A stretch of DNA of 64,000 nt from contig QCKL01000003.1 in assembly GCA_003215355.1 (NCBI GenBank), positions 45,744 to 109,743 on the forward strand. Reading direction: 5' to 3'. Both the position numbers and the translations under genes were made by a program. Under the pieces are notes generated by a model, which saw nothing but the letters and a program-made list of their open reading frames with translations, did not search any database and was not told the DNA's origin. Source of the DNA: Prochlorococcus sp. AG-409-O23. Lineage in GTDB: Bacteria; Cyanobacteriota; Cyanobacteriia; PCC-6307; Cyanobiaceae. Positions 53,022 through 62,668 of this stretch are shown here, one piece after another (positions within the stretch are counted from its first letter, which is position 1; each line of letters opens with the position of its first letter).

Positions 53022-54185
53022 TTATTGACTTCGAAGTATTTCGTTATTCCAGGCATCAATGCCGCCTTTGACATTAATACTTTGAATTCCTTGATTTCGT
53101 AATTCTATTAGGGCTTTGATTGAACGGGCACCACTCTTGCAATAAACATATATCCTTTTCCTGGCTGAGAGTTCTCGAATCAGCTCAATCTTTTCACCCG
53201 CTTGAATATCTTTTAGTGGCATGAACTTGGCGCCATCTATTGAATTATTCGTGGTCTCTTCAGTGTTCCTAACATCCAAAAGTAGAATATTCTCAGGTTC
53301 AGTCTTTAGTTGATTCTTAAGTTCGCTAACAGAGATGCTTGGAAAAGAATCTTGTTCTGGTGAATTATTGGATCCCCTTCCTGGTGAGCAGAATTCATTA
53401 TAGTCAATTAATCTGGTTATTCCTTTCCCAGCCTCAGTTTGCAGTAGGTTTAATTTTCTAAAATTCATAGTTAGGGCATTAAAGACTAATAACCTTTTAT
53501 CTAAAGTTTCTCCTATTCCAGTTATTATCTTAATGGCTTCTGTCGCTTGGATGATACCAATTAATCCTGGAAGTACCCCTATTACGCCTCCTTCTTCGCA
53601 GGATGGAATCAAGCCAGGTGGCGGCGGCTCGGGAACAAGGTCTCTATAGTTTGGACTATCTATATTTAGATTGAAGACTGTAGCCTGGCCTTCAAAATGA
53701 TCAATAGATCCAAATATGTTGGCTTTGCCAAGAATTACGCAAGAATCATTGATTAAATAACGACTTGGGAAATTATCTGTACAGTCACAAACTAAGTCGA
53801 ATTTGCTAATTATATCTAGTGCATTTTCTCCTGTTAGGAATGTCTCAAATACATCTACTAAGCAAAATGGATTGATTTCAAGTATTCGATTACGAGCCGA
53901 GATTACTTTGGATTTTCCTACAGAGTTTGTAGAATGAATGATTTGTCTTTGCAGATTTGAAGTTTCTACTTGGTCACAATCAACTATTCCAAGTCTCCCA
54001 ACGCCCGCAGCCGCTAAATAAAGAAGTAATGGTGAACCTAGCCCACCACTCCCAATGCACAAAACTGAACTTGCCTTGAGTTTTTCTTGCCCGTGAATTC
54101 CTATCTCCGAGAGAGTGATGTGCCTTGAATAGCGTTCTAATTCCTCTGGCCCAAGATTAACTCCACTCTTTTTGTGAGTTTCCAT
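53022..54185 (-). CDS. moeB: MoeB/ThiF-like adenylyltransferase with C-terminal rhodanese domain
   Basis: The 387-residue protein has an E1-like domain: GSGGLGSPLLLYLAAAGVGRLG near 47, DCTDNFPSRYLIND near 131 and PSCEEGGVIGVLPG near 190. A rhodanese domain lies at about 275-387 with active Cys in YVYCKSGARS. It should adenylate the C-terminal Gly of sulfur-carrier proteins and pass on sulfur for molybdopterin, thiamine or cysteine synthesis. It is followed upstream on the same strand by a JAMM protease, a common partner for processing such carriers. Confidence 0.9.
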   Translation of the reverse strand: METHKKSGVNLGPEELERYSRHITLSEIGIHGQEKLKASSVLCIGSGGLGSPLLLYLAAAGVGRLGIVDCDQVETSNLQRQIIHSTNSVGKSKVISARNRILEINPFCLVDVFETFLTGENALDIISKFDLVCDCTDNFPSRYLINDSCVILGKANIFGSIDHFEGQATVFNLNIDSPNYRDLVPEPPPPGLIPSCEEGGVIGVLPGLIGIIQATEAIKIITGIGETLDKRLLVFNALTMNFRKLNLLQTEAGKGITRLIDYNEFCSPGRGSNNSPEQDSFPSISVSELKNQLKTEPENILLLDVRNTEETTNNSIDGAKFMPLKDIQAGEKIELIRELSARKRIYVYCKSGARSIKALIELRNQGIQSINVKGGIDAWNNEILRSQ

Positions 54186-54213
54186 TAGAGAAGAGCACTA
54201 TCTATTTATGTTC

Positions 54214-54723
54214 TTACTCATGATTCCCTTTAGCTACCTCTAAGGGCAGAAAATGTTGATTATTTTCTATCCACCAGGCATTAGCGTCCCCACATTGGTC
54301 GACAATAACGATTAGGCCTGACGTAAAGGCCCAAGATTTATCAACTGTCGAAAGGTCTCCTTCCCCTTTGGGATGTGAATGTGCACTCCCTAAAACTTGT
54401 AAGTCTCGATTCCTGGCCCATCGCTGAGCTAGTAGTTGCTCGCGAGGGTCGATAGCAAATCTGTTTTGTCTGGAATTATTAGCCTCAAAATCTTGTTCTT
54501 GTTCATTTAATGGGTTTGATATGTTGAAAATACCAGGCTTCCAGACGTTGCAGCATGGCCATATCAGTCTGATTCTCAAAAGTGAATCTTCTGTCAAGAA
54601 GCTAGCTTTTTCTTGATTACCAATTAGCAAGGCGCAACCTTCTTCGGGCGCTACTGCAAGCAGACTAATCCTGAGAGTATTCAGGGAATCCCCATCGAAT
54701 TGAATAAGTCTTGGGCTTTTCAT
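54214..54723 (-). CDS. JAMM/MPN+ metalloprotease (M67 family)
   Basis: The 169-residue protein has the complete JAMM zinc site: Glu of EEGCALLIGN near 28 and HSHPKGEGDLSTVD near 115 (two His, Asp). Bacterial stand-alone JAMM proteases remove C-terminal residues from ThiS/MoaD-like sulfur carriers before activation. It is 28 bp upstream of moeB-rhodanese on the same strand, which fits that role. Confidence 0.87.
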   Translation of the reverse strand: MKSPRLIQFDGDSLNTLRISLLAVAPEEGCALLIGNQEKASFLTEDSLLRIRLIWPCCNVWKPGIFNISNPLNEQEQDFEANNSRQNRFAIDPREQLLAQRWARNRDLQVLGSAHSHPKGEGDLSTVDKSWAFTSGLIVIVDQCGDANAWWIENNQHFLPLEVAKGNHE

Positions 54724-54844
54724 CTAATGCTTTCCTTGGTTCGGAATTCTCTATATCTGGGTTCGGCATTATCTCTAGAGTACCCCTGGCATTTAACAGA
54801 TTAATTCGATACGCTCTGGGCAAATTGCATTTGGTGTTGTGTTC

Positions 54845-55222
54845 ATGAGCGACACAAGTCCTGATACAAATCCAGGCCCCAGTACTGCCACAGCTCCCAA
54901 TGATCAAACCGATGGGGCTAACTTCTCAGATCGAGCAGGTGATGTAATGGGTCAGCTGAACGAGACCTTGAACAAGGTTGATTGGAGTCAGATGGGTAAA
55001 TACGGCAAGGCCGTGGGCATTATCGCTGTAGTGATTATCGCCCAAGTTGTCATCAAAGGTGTGATTGACACAATCAATTTGTTGCCGATCTTGCCAGGAT
55101 TGCTTGAGCTTTTAGGAGTTGTAGTTTTGGGTCAGTGGAGTTGGCAGAACTTAACTACTAGCGAAAAAAGGAATGCAGTTTTTGAGAGAGTTCAAACGCT
55201 TAGGAAAGAGTATCTAGGTTAA
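54845..55222 (+). CDS. CAAD/CURT1-type thylakoid membrane protein
   Basis: The 125-residue protein has a disordered acidic start and an amphipathic stretch (NETLNKVDWSQMGKYGKA). Two adjacent helices follow (about 59-77 and 83-101), then a charged tail with TTSEKRNAVFERVQTLRKEY. This is the plan of CAAD/CURT1 proteins, which bend thylakoid edges or anchor tRNA synthetases to membranes in cyanobacteria. ATG 54845 is preferred to GTG 54839. Confidence 0.82.
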   Translation: MSDTSPDTNPGPSTATAPNDQTDGANFSDRAGDVMGQLNETLNKVDWSQMGKYGKAVGIIAVVIIAQVVIKGVIDTINLLPILPGLLELLGVVVLGQWSWQNLTTSEKRNAVFERVQTLRKEYLG

Positions 55223-55243
55223 TCTCGGCCCGATTAAATTTTT

Positions 55244-56155
55244 TTACTCGCCTAACAGAACTTCTAAACTCTTTAGTTTTGATAGGCACTGTTCCTTGTA
55301 GGAGCCTCCAAATATATTTGCATGGTTAAGTAAGTGATACAGGTTGTAGATATCTACCCTTTTCTCTGATGATTTTTCTAGGGGCCAAATATTTTCATAT
55401 CCCGTGTAAAAATCATTAGAAAAACCTCCGAATAATACAGTCATTGCAATGTCAACTTCTCGATCTGCCCACCAAGTCGCAGGATCAATAAGGACTCCCC
55501 TACCGTCTGGCTGAATACCACAATTTCCACTCCAGAGATCTCCATGAACCAGGCTTGGACTTGGTTTGTGGAGATCTAAATAAGAAGTAATTACTGACAT
55601 GAGGCCTTCAAATTCAGATACCTGAAGCCCCCATTTACGTGCGGTTCTGAGTTGAGGTAGTAAACGTAGATTGACGAAACACTTGCCCCATTTGTCTTCC
55701 CATCCTCCAGGTTGGTTGCCGGCACCTATATAGCCATCACCTTCCCAGCCAAAGCTATTTGGGTTTTTGTGTGTCGAAAGTGTGTGTAGCATCGCAAGCC
55801 CCTCGCCTAATGCTTTTTGATTGCCTCTCCCAAGATTCACCCAAGGCATAAGCATCACTGCAGTTCCTTTTGACTTCACGAGTGCTAATGGCTCGGGTAT
55901 GGCTAGCAAATTGTTATCTGCAAATTGCTTGAGTGCAGCTAAGCCCTTGGCTTCAAAATCAAGAATCGGGAATGATTCGTCTGTTGTGGATTTTGCAAAA
56001 AGTTTGCTGCCATCGTTTAGATGTAATCGCCATGTATTGCAGAAAGATCCTCCAGAGAGGCAATCAATGTGGGTTATTTCGTTTTCCGAGAAGGACCCTT
56101 TGGACGCAATTAGTGCTTTTTGAAGAGTCTTTTGCATGTTGGTTGATCGTTTCAT
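55244..56155 (-). CDS. fructosamine / ketosamine-3-kinase family protein
   Basis: The 303-residue protein belongs to the aminoglycoside-phosphotransferase-like kinases. LVHGDLWSGNCGI holds the catalytic Asp near 204 and IDPATWWADREVDIAM the metal-binding Asp near 225. LSGGSFCNTWRL, KLFAKST and SFGWEGDGYIG are typical of FN3K relatives, which repair glycated amines. ATG 56155 is chosen; ATG 56167 and 56137 are alternatives. It is divergent from the next gene with 18 bp between starts. Confidence 0.85.
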   Translation of the reverse strand: MKRSTNMQKTLQKALIASKGSFSENEITHIDCLSGGSFCNTWRLHLNDGSKLFAKSTTDESFPILDFEAKGLAALKQFADNNLLAIPEPLALVKSKGTAVMLMPWVNLGRGNQKALGEGLAMLHTLSTHKNPNSFGWEGDGYIGAGNQPGGWEDKWGKCFVNLRLLPQLRTARKWGLQVSEFEGLMSVITSYLDLHKPSPSLVHGDLWSGNCGIQPDGRGVLIDPATWWADREVDIAMTVLFGGFSNDFYTGYENIWPLEKSSEKRVDIYNLYHLLNHANIFGGSYKEQCLSKLKSLEVLLGE

Positions 56156-56173
56156 ATGTGCCAGCATGCCTTG

Positions 56174-57685
56174 ATGACAAGGGAACCGGTAATTGTCATT
56201 GGAGGAGGCATAGCTGGTCTGACAGCAGCGGCACTTCTGACCTTTGAAGGGGTGCCAATAACACTTTTAGAGTCTCATCATCAGTTTGGAGGTTGCGCAG
56301 GTACTTTTCGACGTGGCCCTTTTGTTTTTGATGTTGGCGCTACTCAGGTGGCAGGTTTGGAACCTGGTGGCAGTCATGAGCGAGTGTTTAGGCATTTGGG
56401 TTGTCCTCTCCCAGGCGCAGAGCTACTTGAGTTGGCTTGTTTAATTGATCTTCTTGATGGCTCAGAACCTATCCACCTTTGGCATGATGCAGGGAAATGG
56501 GAAAAAGAGCGCAGAAGACAATTCCCAGGGTGTGAAGCCTTTTGGTCTTTATGTGATTTTTTGCACAAAAGTAATTGGGACTTTGCAGGAAGAGATCCAG
56601 TTTTACCAGCGAGGAATATTTGGGATTTTGCTCAACTTCTGAAGGCCATCCGCCCGATGAATTTAGGTACGGGGCTATTAAGCACTTTCTGTGTGTCAGA
56701 TCTACTGAGAATTTGTGGCTGTGCTCATGACAAGCGATTAAGACACTTCCTTGATTTACAACTCAGGCTTTATTCGCAGAAGCCTGCGGAAAGGACTGCA
56801 GCTCTTTATGGAGCAACAGTTTTGCAGATGGCTCAGGAGCCTCTTGGACTTTGGCATTTAAAGGGATCTATGCAAAAGCTTGCTGATCATTTGGCTAGTT
56901 GTATCTCCAGGGATGGAGGCAAATTATTGACTCGCCATCGTGTAGTGGGATTAGCAGGTGGTGGGCATAAGCATCCTTGGAAAGTGGATGTCATTAGCCC
57001 TGATGAGCGCCTTCTGCAATTGGAGTCTCGTGATGTGGTTTGCAGCTTGCCACCACAATGCTTGCTTAAATTGATTCAACCTGGCGCAGGATTGCCTGAT
57101 TCGTATCGCAAGCGTTTAGAGCTACTCCCAAAGCCTAGTGGGGCAATAGTTTTTTATGGTGCAGTTGACAGGGCTTTACTTCCAGAAAATTGCCCTGCTC
57201 ATATTCAATTAGCAGTCACAGATCCTGGTGCACTTTTCATTTCTATTAGCCGTGAGGGTGATGGGCGTGCCCCTAAAGGCACTGCTACTTTGATTGCAAG
57301 TGTTTTCACTAAAACGGCTGATTGGTGTTTCTTAAGTAAGCCAGAATATAAGAAACAAAAACACTTAACTCTTATCAAGATCATGAGTGAACTTGAGAAA
57401 TATTTTGATTTTGATAGTAAGGGTTGGTTGCACAAAGAGTTGGCTACACCTAAGAGTTTTTCTCATTGGACTGGCCGCCCTGAAGGAATAGTTGGTGGAT
57501 TGGGGCAGGATCCAGGTATCTTTGGATTGTTTGGGTTGCCTAGTCGGACACCAACTGCTGGGCTGTGGCTTTGTGGCGATTCGATTTACCCTGGAGAAGG
57601 CACGGCCGGTGTAACCCAATCTGCTCTCATTGTCTCTAGACAGCTAATGGCTCAAAGAGGTTTGCAGATGAATGTGCCTGGTTAA
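56174..57685 (+). CDS. carotenoid desaturase/isomerase-like FAD oxidoreductase (CrtD-like)
   Basis: The 503-residue protein starts with the dinucleotide-binding VIVIGGGIAGLTAAALL and LLESHHQFGGCAGTF. It ends with GLWLCGDSIYPGEGTAGVTQSA, the C-terminal FAD motif of phytoene-desaturase relatives. Cyanobacterial CrtD-type proteins and CrtISO are the nearest known groups; which reaction it performs cannot be told. ATG 56174 is used, as the extra six residues from 56156 have no support. It overlaps tyrA by 4 bp. Confidence 0.8.
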   Translation: MTREPVIVIGGGIAGLTAAALLTFEGVPITLLESHHQFGGCAGTFRRGPFVFDVGATQVAGLEPGGSHERVFRHLGCPLPGAELLELACLIDLLDGSEPIHLWHDAGKWEKERRRQFPGCEAFWSLCDFLHKSNWDFAGRDPVLPARNIWDFAQLLKAIRPMNLGTGLLSTFCVSDLLRICGCAHDKRLRHFLDLQLRLYSQKPAERTAALYGATVLQMAQEPLGLWHLKGSMQKLADHLASCISRDGGKLLTRHRVVGLAGGGHKHPWKVDVISPDERLLQLESRDVVCSLPPQCLLKLIQPGAGLPDSYRKRLELLPKPSGAIVFYGAVDRALLPENCPAHIQLAVTDPGALFISISREGDGRAPKGTATLIASVFTKTADWCFLSKPEYKKQKHLTLIKIMSELEKYFDFDSKGWLHKELATPKSFSHWTGRPEGIVGGLGQDPGIFGLFGLPSRTPTAGLWLCGDSIYPGEGTAGVTQSALIVSRQLMAQRGLQMNVPG

Positions 57686-58560
57686 TTTTTGGTGTTCTTT
57701 TTAAAAAAACTTTTTCTTAGTGCTTGGGTCCTTTCAAGTTCTGTTTCTAATTTGCCCCAATGTCCAGTGATTATTGACTCTTCAATCTTTTCAAGGCTCC
57801 ATCGGTAAGAGGTCAATGCTTTAAGGACGGAGGAGGTGTTGCTGGCTGCCATGGATGTTCCTAGTTGAGGATTCCCTCCTCCAACTCTTGTGGTATCAGT
57901 AAATCCGCTTGAGGCTAGATCTATCGCTAAGTTACGAACATTGGGGTCACGTTCATCCCCAAGGGTTTTTATTAATGCCGCGCTTATAAGTACAGGTAAA
58001 TGTGATATTAGAGCTACAGCTTGGTCATGCCTTTCTGCTTGAGTGCTGACCCACTTACATCCAATTGTGATCGCTAGCTGATGCACTAATTGCAGTGCCG
58101 ATTCGTCCGTTGTTATGTCAGGAGTTACGACCCAAGGTCGATTGCGAAATAATCCTATTTTCCCTGACTCAACTCCTGATTCAGCAGTCCCTGCCATTGG
58201 ATGGCTTGCTACAAACCGAGGATGGAGCTTTTGCCAGACTTTTAGAACTGGTTCTTTGACTGATCCAACGTCTGTTACAACAGCCGCTTCAGGCAAGGCA
58301 CTAATCAGCTCTGCAGTTGGTTTAAGTAGGCTTTCTAAAGGCAAAGCAATTATGACAAGGTCACATTCCGAAAGAATTTGGGGATCAGTACTTATTACTT
58401 GAGCCAAGCCTCTTGACTTTGCTCGTTCTGCAGTCTTATGCCTATGCACTAGACCACGCACTTCATGGCCAAGAGATTGCAGTTCTAGGCCTAATGAACC
58501 GCCTATTAGACCTAGGCCAACAATCCCAATGTTTGTTGATTGCTTCAATTGCTTAGTCAT
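57682..58560 (-). CDS. tyrA: prephenate/arogenate dehydrogenase
   Basis: TyrA makes the last redox step to tyrosine; cyanobacterial enzymes usually use arogenate and NADP. The 292-residue protein has IVGLGLIGGSLGLEL near 14, TDVGSVKEPVL near 95, FVASHPMAGTAESG near 115 and HDQAVALISHLPVLISAAL near 178. No ACT or chorismate-mutase domain is fused. Confidence 0.93.
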   Translation of the reverse strand: MTKQLKQSTNIGIVGLGLIGGSLGLELQSLGHEVRGLVHRHKTAERAKSRGLAQVISTDPQILSECDLVIIALPLESLLKPTAELISALPEAAVVTDVGSVKEPVLKVWQKLHPRFVASHPMAGTAESGVESGKIGLFRNRPWVVTPDITTDESALQLVHQLAITIGCKWVSTQAERHDQAVALISHLPVLISAALIKTLGDERDPNVRNLAIDLASSGFTDTTRVGGGNPQLGTSMAASNTSSVLKALTSYRWSLEKIEESIITGHWGKLETELERTQALRKSFFKKNTKN

Positions 58561-58643
58561 GCATAAGGACTAATTCCCTTGCTCATGTTGATTCACCTAT
58601 CAACATTCGCAAATCAGACTTGATTTCTATCTAGCCTTTATTA

Positions 58644-60089
58644 ATGCTGGAAGCTCTAGCTCACAATCAGTTAAAAGATCTGCTCCATAGGAGCTCTTCT
58701 AAATGGCCTCATAATCTCACTCTTAGTCGATTAGTTGCTAGGAGCCTGCGTAGAAGGGATAAAACGTTAATTCAGCTTGATATTGCTAGCCGAGATTTTT
58801 GGTGGATAGGTCTACTTGTTCCTATCTGTTTGGAAAGCAAAAGCATTGTCTTAGTCCTTTCAGCTAGACACCGCCGTCGACTTCTTAATGTTGAACTCCC
58901 AAGGCTCAAGAAGGAAGGGCTCAAACTTGCTTGCTGGGAAGGCTTGTCGCCTCCTGCTGGTGAACACCTTTGGCTCCTAGATCATGCCGAGGTAGTGGTT
59001 GCACTTGAGCGGGGTTTTCTCAAGACCAGACAGTTGATTTTTATTGAGGCAGAGCTGCTTAGTGAGCGTTTGCGAGATGCCATGTCTATAGAAATTACTG
59101 CAGCAGATTGGGAGAAGTTGACACGGGCGCATCCTTCCGCGCAGTCTGCTTTGATTCAGTTGTATGAGCGTCTAAGTCGCAGACTTTTTTCCCAAGCGAC
59201 TCGTGTAGATGCTCATATCAGGATGGATTGTAGTGAGATCCTGGCCTTAAAAGATCTAATAGGTCTTTTTGGGGACTCTCCTCCTCCATGGCCTGCTGTA
59301 ATGAACGCTTCCAGCGAAAGTTGGGCGAGCTGGGCTGAATTGGATCACAAGACCCTTAATTGGGGATGGCACCTGAAGCCGCTTGAGCCATTGCACAGCT
59401 TCCTTGATCTTTTAAGTGACCAGCCATTTCTTCTTTTAACTGCATCTACTCATAATTTTGCTTTGCTTTCAGATTTGTCCTCTTTGGCGTGCACTATTCC
59501 CGTCAAGGTCAAGCTTGGGGGAGGGATTTTTCAAGAACCTATACCTATCTTTGCACCTCGTCGGCAGCCTCTCCCTAATTCAGAGTTGTATGCAGATCAC
59601 CTTTTGGTGCAATCTCGCCGATTAATTCTTGGTCGCTCTGGCATCACAATTGTGGTGCTAGACGATTTTCAGCTACGTAGAAAATTAACTAGTGAACTAG
59701 CGGCTGAATTTGGCCGAAGGGTTGTTCATGAGGCAACATCTCCAGAATCTAATGGTGTGGTTTGTTGTCGTTGGACCTGGTGGCTTAAGCATCAAGACCA
59801 ACTACCATTCCCGGAGCAGCTGATAGTTGCGTTACTTCCTTTAGCGAGTGTGGAATCACCTTTAATGGCGGCGAGGGTAGAGGCCTTTAAACGTCAGGGT
59901 CGTGATTGGTTTCGAGAACTTCTGCTCCCAGAAGCCCTTAGCCTTATCCCACCAGCGATTGCCCCAATTCGCGATAGTCATGGTCGCATTGCAATCCTTG
60001 ATGGCCGTTTGCGATCTCGTAGTTGGGGTGAGCAGGTCTTTCATGCGCTTGAACCTTGGACCCCACTGCATCGACTGCTTCCTGGCTAG
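58644..60089 (+). CDS. DinG/XPD-like helicase relative lacking ATPase motifs
   Basis: A 481-residue protein. The C-terminal 90 residues resemble the end of DinG-type helicases: LPFPEQL, SPLMAARVEAFKRQGRDWF, LLPEALSLIPPAI, and GRIAILDGRLRSRSWGEQ. The N-terminal half does not show a Walker A GKT or a DEAH box at the expected sites (ASRDFWWIGLLVPI, WLLDHAEVVVAL), and no four-Cys Fe-S segment is present. It looks like a decayed or repurposed helicase that is still a full-length ORF, near recA. Confidence 0.65.
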   Translation: MLEALAHNQLKDLLHRSSSKWPHNLTLSRLVARSLRRRDKTLIQLDIASRDFWWIGLLVPICLESKSIVLVLSARHRRRLLNVELPRLKKEGLKLACWEGLSPPAGEHLWLLDHAEVVVALERGFLKTRQLIFIEAELLSERLRDAMSIEITAADWEKLTRAHPSAQSALIQLYERLSRRLFSQATRVDAHIRMDCSEILALKDLIGLFGDSPPPWPAVMNASSESWASWAELDHKTLNWGWHLKPLEPLHSFLDLLSDQPFLLLTASTHNFALLSDLSSLACTIPVKVKLGGGIFQEPIPIFAPRRQPLPNSELYADHLLVQSRRLILGRSGITIVVLDDFQLRRKLTSELAAEFGRRVVHEATSPESNGVVCCRWTWWLKHQDQLPFPEQLIVALLPLASVESPLMAARVEAFKRQGRDWFRELLLPEALSLIPPAIAPIRDSHGRIAILDGRLRSRSWGEQVFHALEPWTPLHRLLPG

Positions 60090-60129
60090 TTGTTCTAGTC
60101 TTGTGTGATATAGACCTCTAGTAAAGGTT

Positions 60130-60378
60130 ATGGGAGAAGCCCGCCGTCGTGCCGAATTGGGTCTGCCAAGACGTCAGCCCAAGACTAAGACGAGTCAGAG
60201 GGATGACTCTCCTAGGATTGTTTCTTGGCTTCCAATTACAGAGAAGCAAAAGAATCAGTTTTATTCCATCACAATTCGTGGTGGTTGGATAGGGATTGGT
60301 TGTGTTGTTTTGGCATGGATTGTGGTGCGGTTTGTAGGGCCAGCAGTTGGTTGGTGGACACCTGCGGATTTGCGATAG
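60130..60378 (+). CDS. DUF2839 small membrane protein
   Basis: An 82-residue protein with MGEARRRAELGLPRR at the start and one C-terminal helix (GGWIGIGCVVLAWIVVRFVG), the pattern of the cyanobacterial DUF2839 family. Function is unknown. It is convergent with recA. Confidence 0.82.
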   Translation: MGEARRRAELGLPRRQPKTKTSQRDDSPRIVSWLPITEKQKNQFYSITIRGGWIGIGCVVLAWIVVRFVGPAVGWWTPADLR

Positions 60379-60421
60379 TTGGTAATTCAGTGAGGCGATA
60401 TTTTTAGATATCTGTAGTTAA

Positions 60422-61561
60422 TTAGGCGGCTGCAGGTGTTGAGTTGGTGGTTGGCTTGGCAGCTGCAATGCGAGCTGCAGTTGCAAGAGGCTTCATGGAA
60501 TTAGCTGTAACTTCAGAGCCTTCAGTGAGCTTTTGACGCACTAATGATTCGATTTGATCTTTAGCATCAGAGTTTTGCTCAAGCCAGGTAATTGTGTTGT
60601 CACGCCCCTGTCCGATGTTGTCTCCTTCGTAGCTGTACCAGGCACCTTTGCGAGTAACCACACATGTCTCTTCTGCGAGATCAAGCAAGCATCCCAGCGT
60701 ACTAATCCCTCTGCCAAAAAGGATGTCGAATTCGGCAATGCGAAAAGGAGGAGCGACTTTATTTTTGGCAACTTTGACCTTGGCACGTATTCCGTATTCT
60801 TCAGTGCCTCTTTTCAGTGTTTGAATGCGTCGTATATCTAGTCTTACAGAGGCGTAGAACTTCAAGGCATTACCTCCTGTAGTCGTTTCAGGGTTGCCGT
60901 AGGTGATACCAATCTTTAAACGTAGTTGATTGAGGAAAATAACCGTGCAGCCTGATTTTCCAATGTTGCCAGTGATCTTGCGCATGGCTTGGCTCATGAG
61001 ACGAGCTTGACTACCTACAGCCAGATCTCCCATCTCTCCTTCGATTTCTGCTCGAGGTGTTAGGGCTGCTACGGAGTCGACAACAACAAGATCAACAGCT
61101 GCTGATCGCACAAGTTGGTCGACAATCTCTAGAGCCATTTCTCCTGTGTCTGGTTGCGATACCAAAAGGTTTTCAATATCGACCCCTAGAGAGGCTGCGT
61201 AAACGGGATCAAGAGCATGCTCTGCATCCACGAAAGCAGCTACACCACCAGAACGCTGCACTTCGGCGATGGCATGCAGAGTGAGTGTTGTTTTGCCGGA
61301 GCTTTCGGGTCCGTACACTTCGACGACCCTTCCTTTTGGGTAGCCACCGCCTAAAGCGAGATCAAGTGTCAGGGCCCCTGTAGATATTGTCTCCACCCGC
61401 ATTCTGGAGGCGTCTCCAAGTCGCATGATTGAGCCTTTGCCAAAGTTGCGTTCTATTTGGCCAAGTACGAGGCTAAGTGCTTTGTCGCGCTCGCCTGACC
61501 GAGCCTCAAGTTGGCGAGCATCTGGCTTGGAGGATTGAGTCGCTTTTGTGTCAATTGGCAT
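60422..61561 (-). CDS. recA: recombinase RecA
   Basis: RecA drives homologous recombination and LexA cleavage. The 379-residue protein has Walker [13 protein letters not shown] near 80, [29 protein letters not shown] in pieces, the L2 loop region [30 protein letters not shown], and the usual C-terminal domain. A LexA-type site is present about 120 bp upstream of the start, fitting SOS control. Confidence 0.98.
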   Translation of the reverse strand: MPIDTKATQSSKPDARQLEARSGERDKALSLVLGQIERNFGKGSIMRLGDASRMRVETISTGALTLDLALGGGYPKGRVVEVYGPESSGKTTLTLHAIAEVQRSGGVAAFVDAEHALDPVYAASLGVDIENLLVSQPDTGEMALEIVDQLVRSAAVDLVVVDSVAALTPRAEIEGEMGDLAVGSQARLMSQAMRKITGNIGKSGCTVIFLNQLRLKIGITYGNPETTTGGNALKFYASVRLDIRRIQTLKRGTEEYGIRAKVKVAKNKVAPPFRIAEFDILFGRGISTLGCLLDLAEETCVVTRKGAWYSYEGDNIGQGRDNTITWLEQNSDAKDQIESLVRQKLTEGSEVTANSMKPLATAARIAAAKPTTNSTPAAA

Positions 61562-61682
61562 GGTGATAGTTAATCAAGAAATCTGGAGATTGATTCGATC
61601 GCCGGCCCAAAAAGTATTGCGCCACGGGAGGCGGGGGTTGACACAGCAAGCACGTCACTTGCCGCGTCAAGGGCGTCAGGTA

Positions 61683-61694
61683 GTACAGGCGTAC
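61683..61694. promoter_or_regulatory. LexA-type box upstream of recA
   Basis: GTACGCCTGTAC on the recA strand (GTAC-N4-GTAC) fits the core of the cyanobacterial LexA site; only the first flanking base (C for R) departs from the full consensus. It is about 122-133 bp before the recA ATG and 10 bp from the end of the HAD gene. Confidence 0.55.
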
Positions 61695-61703
61695 GCTAGC
61701 GAA

Positions 61704-62483
61704 TTAAGGCCAGTTCGCCAAGGGGGACGCCAGAGTTTCTGGTTCTAAGAGGTGGATACCTGGAGGCAAAGCTTTCTTGTCATTGGGTTTGAGGTATCCC
61801 CAGCTAGCTAGGTAGCAAGGAATGGATTTTAGTTCTGGTGTCTCTAAAACTGTTTCGAGGGTTGCGCGCCGGTCTTCTATAAAGCCTCGAATAGTTTGAT
61901 TTGCATTTAGTTGGAGAAGTATCTCTGGCTTGCTACCTGAATCATGACCTAAAACCAAGTTTGGTTTTAGGTGAAAGCACTTCAGAAGTTCGATTGCAAA
62001 GTCGGATTTTTTTGTCGTGAGGACAGCCCAGTCGAGCCCTTCATGAGGTAATTGATTTAGGCGCTTTACAAGACCAGGAAAGGGTTGATGCAGTGCTAGC
62101 CAATGCTCGGCGTCCTTCTCAATTGCCGCGTGACGAACATCCTCGAGTGCGGTTTGAAGTTGTGTTGAGGTTAATTCCCAAGCTTTTAGAGCTTCTTGAC
62201 AGTTGGTGTGGTAATTACAAGCAAAAGCCTTGGCGCCTTTTAGACGTAAGAGGCTTTCAGGACGAAGCATCTCTGAAGCAATAAGAACCATTTCCCAGCC
62301 GTGATGAACCCAGGGTCGAAGTTCCCTAAAGGTTTGAGGTACGGAATATGGCAAATCGGCATTATTTGAGGTGCCACCTAGGAGTTTTATGGAGGCTTTG
62401 CGAGCACTCCACCAGTACTCATTTAGCCCGTCGACAATGACTCCATCAAAGTCAAAGATCAAAAGAGAGCTAGGGATCACCAA
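61704..62483 (-). CDS. HAD-superfamily hydrolase-like protein
   Basis: The 259-residue protein starts LLIFDFDGVIVDG, the HAD motif I with both Asp, has VLTTKKSDFAIELL (motif II Thr and III Lys) in the middle and GFIEDRRATLETVL (motif IV) near the end. HAD phosphatases act on small phosphorylated metabolites. Its substrate is unknown. It precedes recA on the same strand with 142 bp between. Confidence 0.82.
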   Translation of the reverse strand: MVIPSSLLIFDFDGVIVDGLNEYWWSARKASIKLLGGTSNNADLPYSVPQTFRELRPWVHHGWEMVLIASEMLRPESLLRLKGAKAFACNYHTNCQEALKAWELTSTQLQTALEDVRHAAIEKDAEHWLALHQPFPGLVKRLNQLPHEGLDWAVLTTKKSDFAIELLKCFHLKPNLVLGHDSGSKPEILLQLNANQTIRGFIEDRRATLETVLETPELKSIPCYLASWGYLKPNDKKALPPGIHLLEPETLASPLANWP

Positions 62484-62496
62484 TTTGTTTTGAAAA

Positions 62497-62568
62497 CTGG
62501 GCCGCTAGGATTCGAACCTAGGAATGTCGGGACCAAAACCCGATGCCTTACCACTTGGCGACGGCCCA
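62497..62568 (-). tRNA. tRNA-Gln (TTG)
   Basis: The 72-nt minus-strand sequence folds with acceptor TGGGCCG/CGGCCCA, D-arm GCCAAGTGGTAAGGC, anticodon stem TCGGG/CCCGA around TTTTGGT (anticodon TTG), T-loop TTCGAAT and discriminator G. CCA is not encoded. Confidence 0.97.
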
Positions 62569-62668
62569 TTGATCTAGATCAAAACCTGAGCTGAGGAGTA
62601 GATCTATTAACCAAATAATTGCACACAAGGGGATTCAAAGTTTTCAATTCATCATTTCTAGTGTCATT

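Noticed and set aside
61548-61748. 66-codon plus-strand ORF over the recA upstream region
   Set aside because: It covers the recA start, the LexA-type box and the end of the HAD gene on the other strand; its Arg/Gln-rich translation is typical of a shadow frame.
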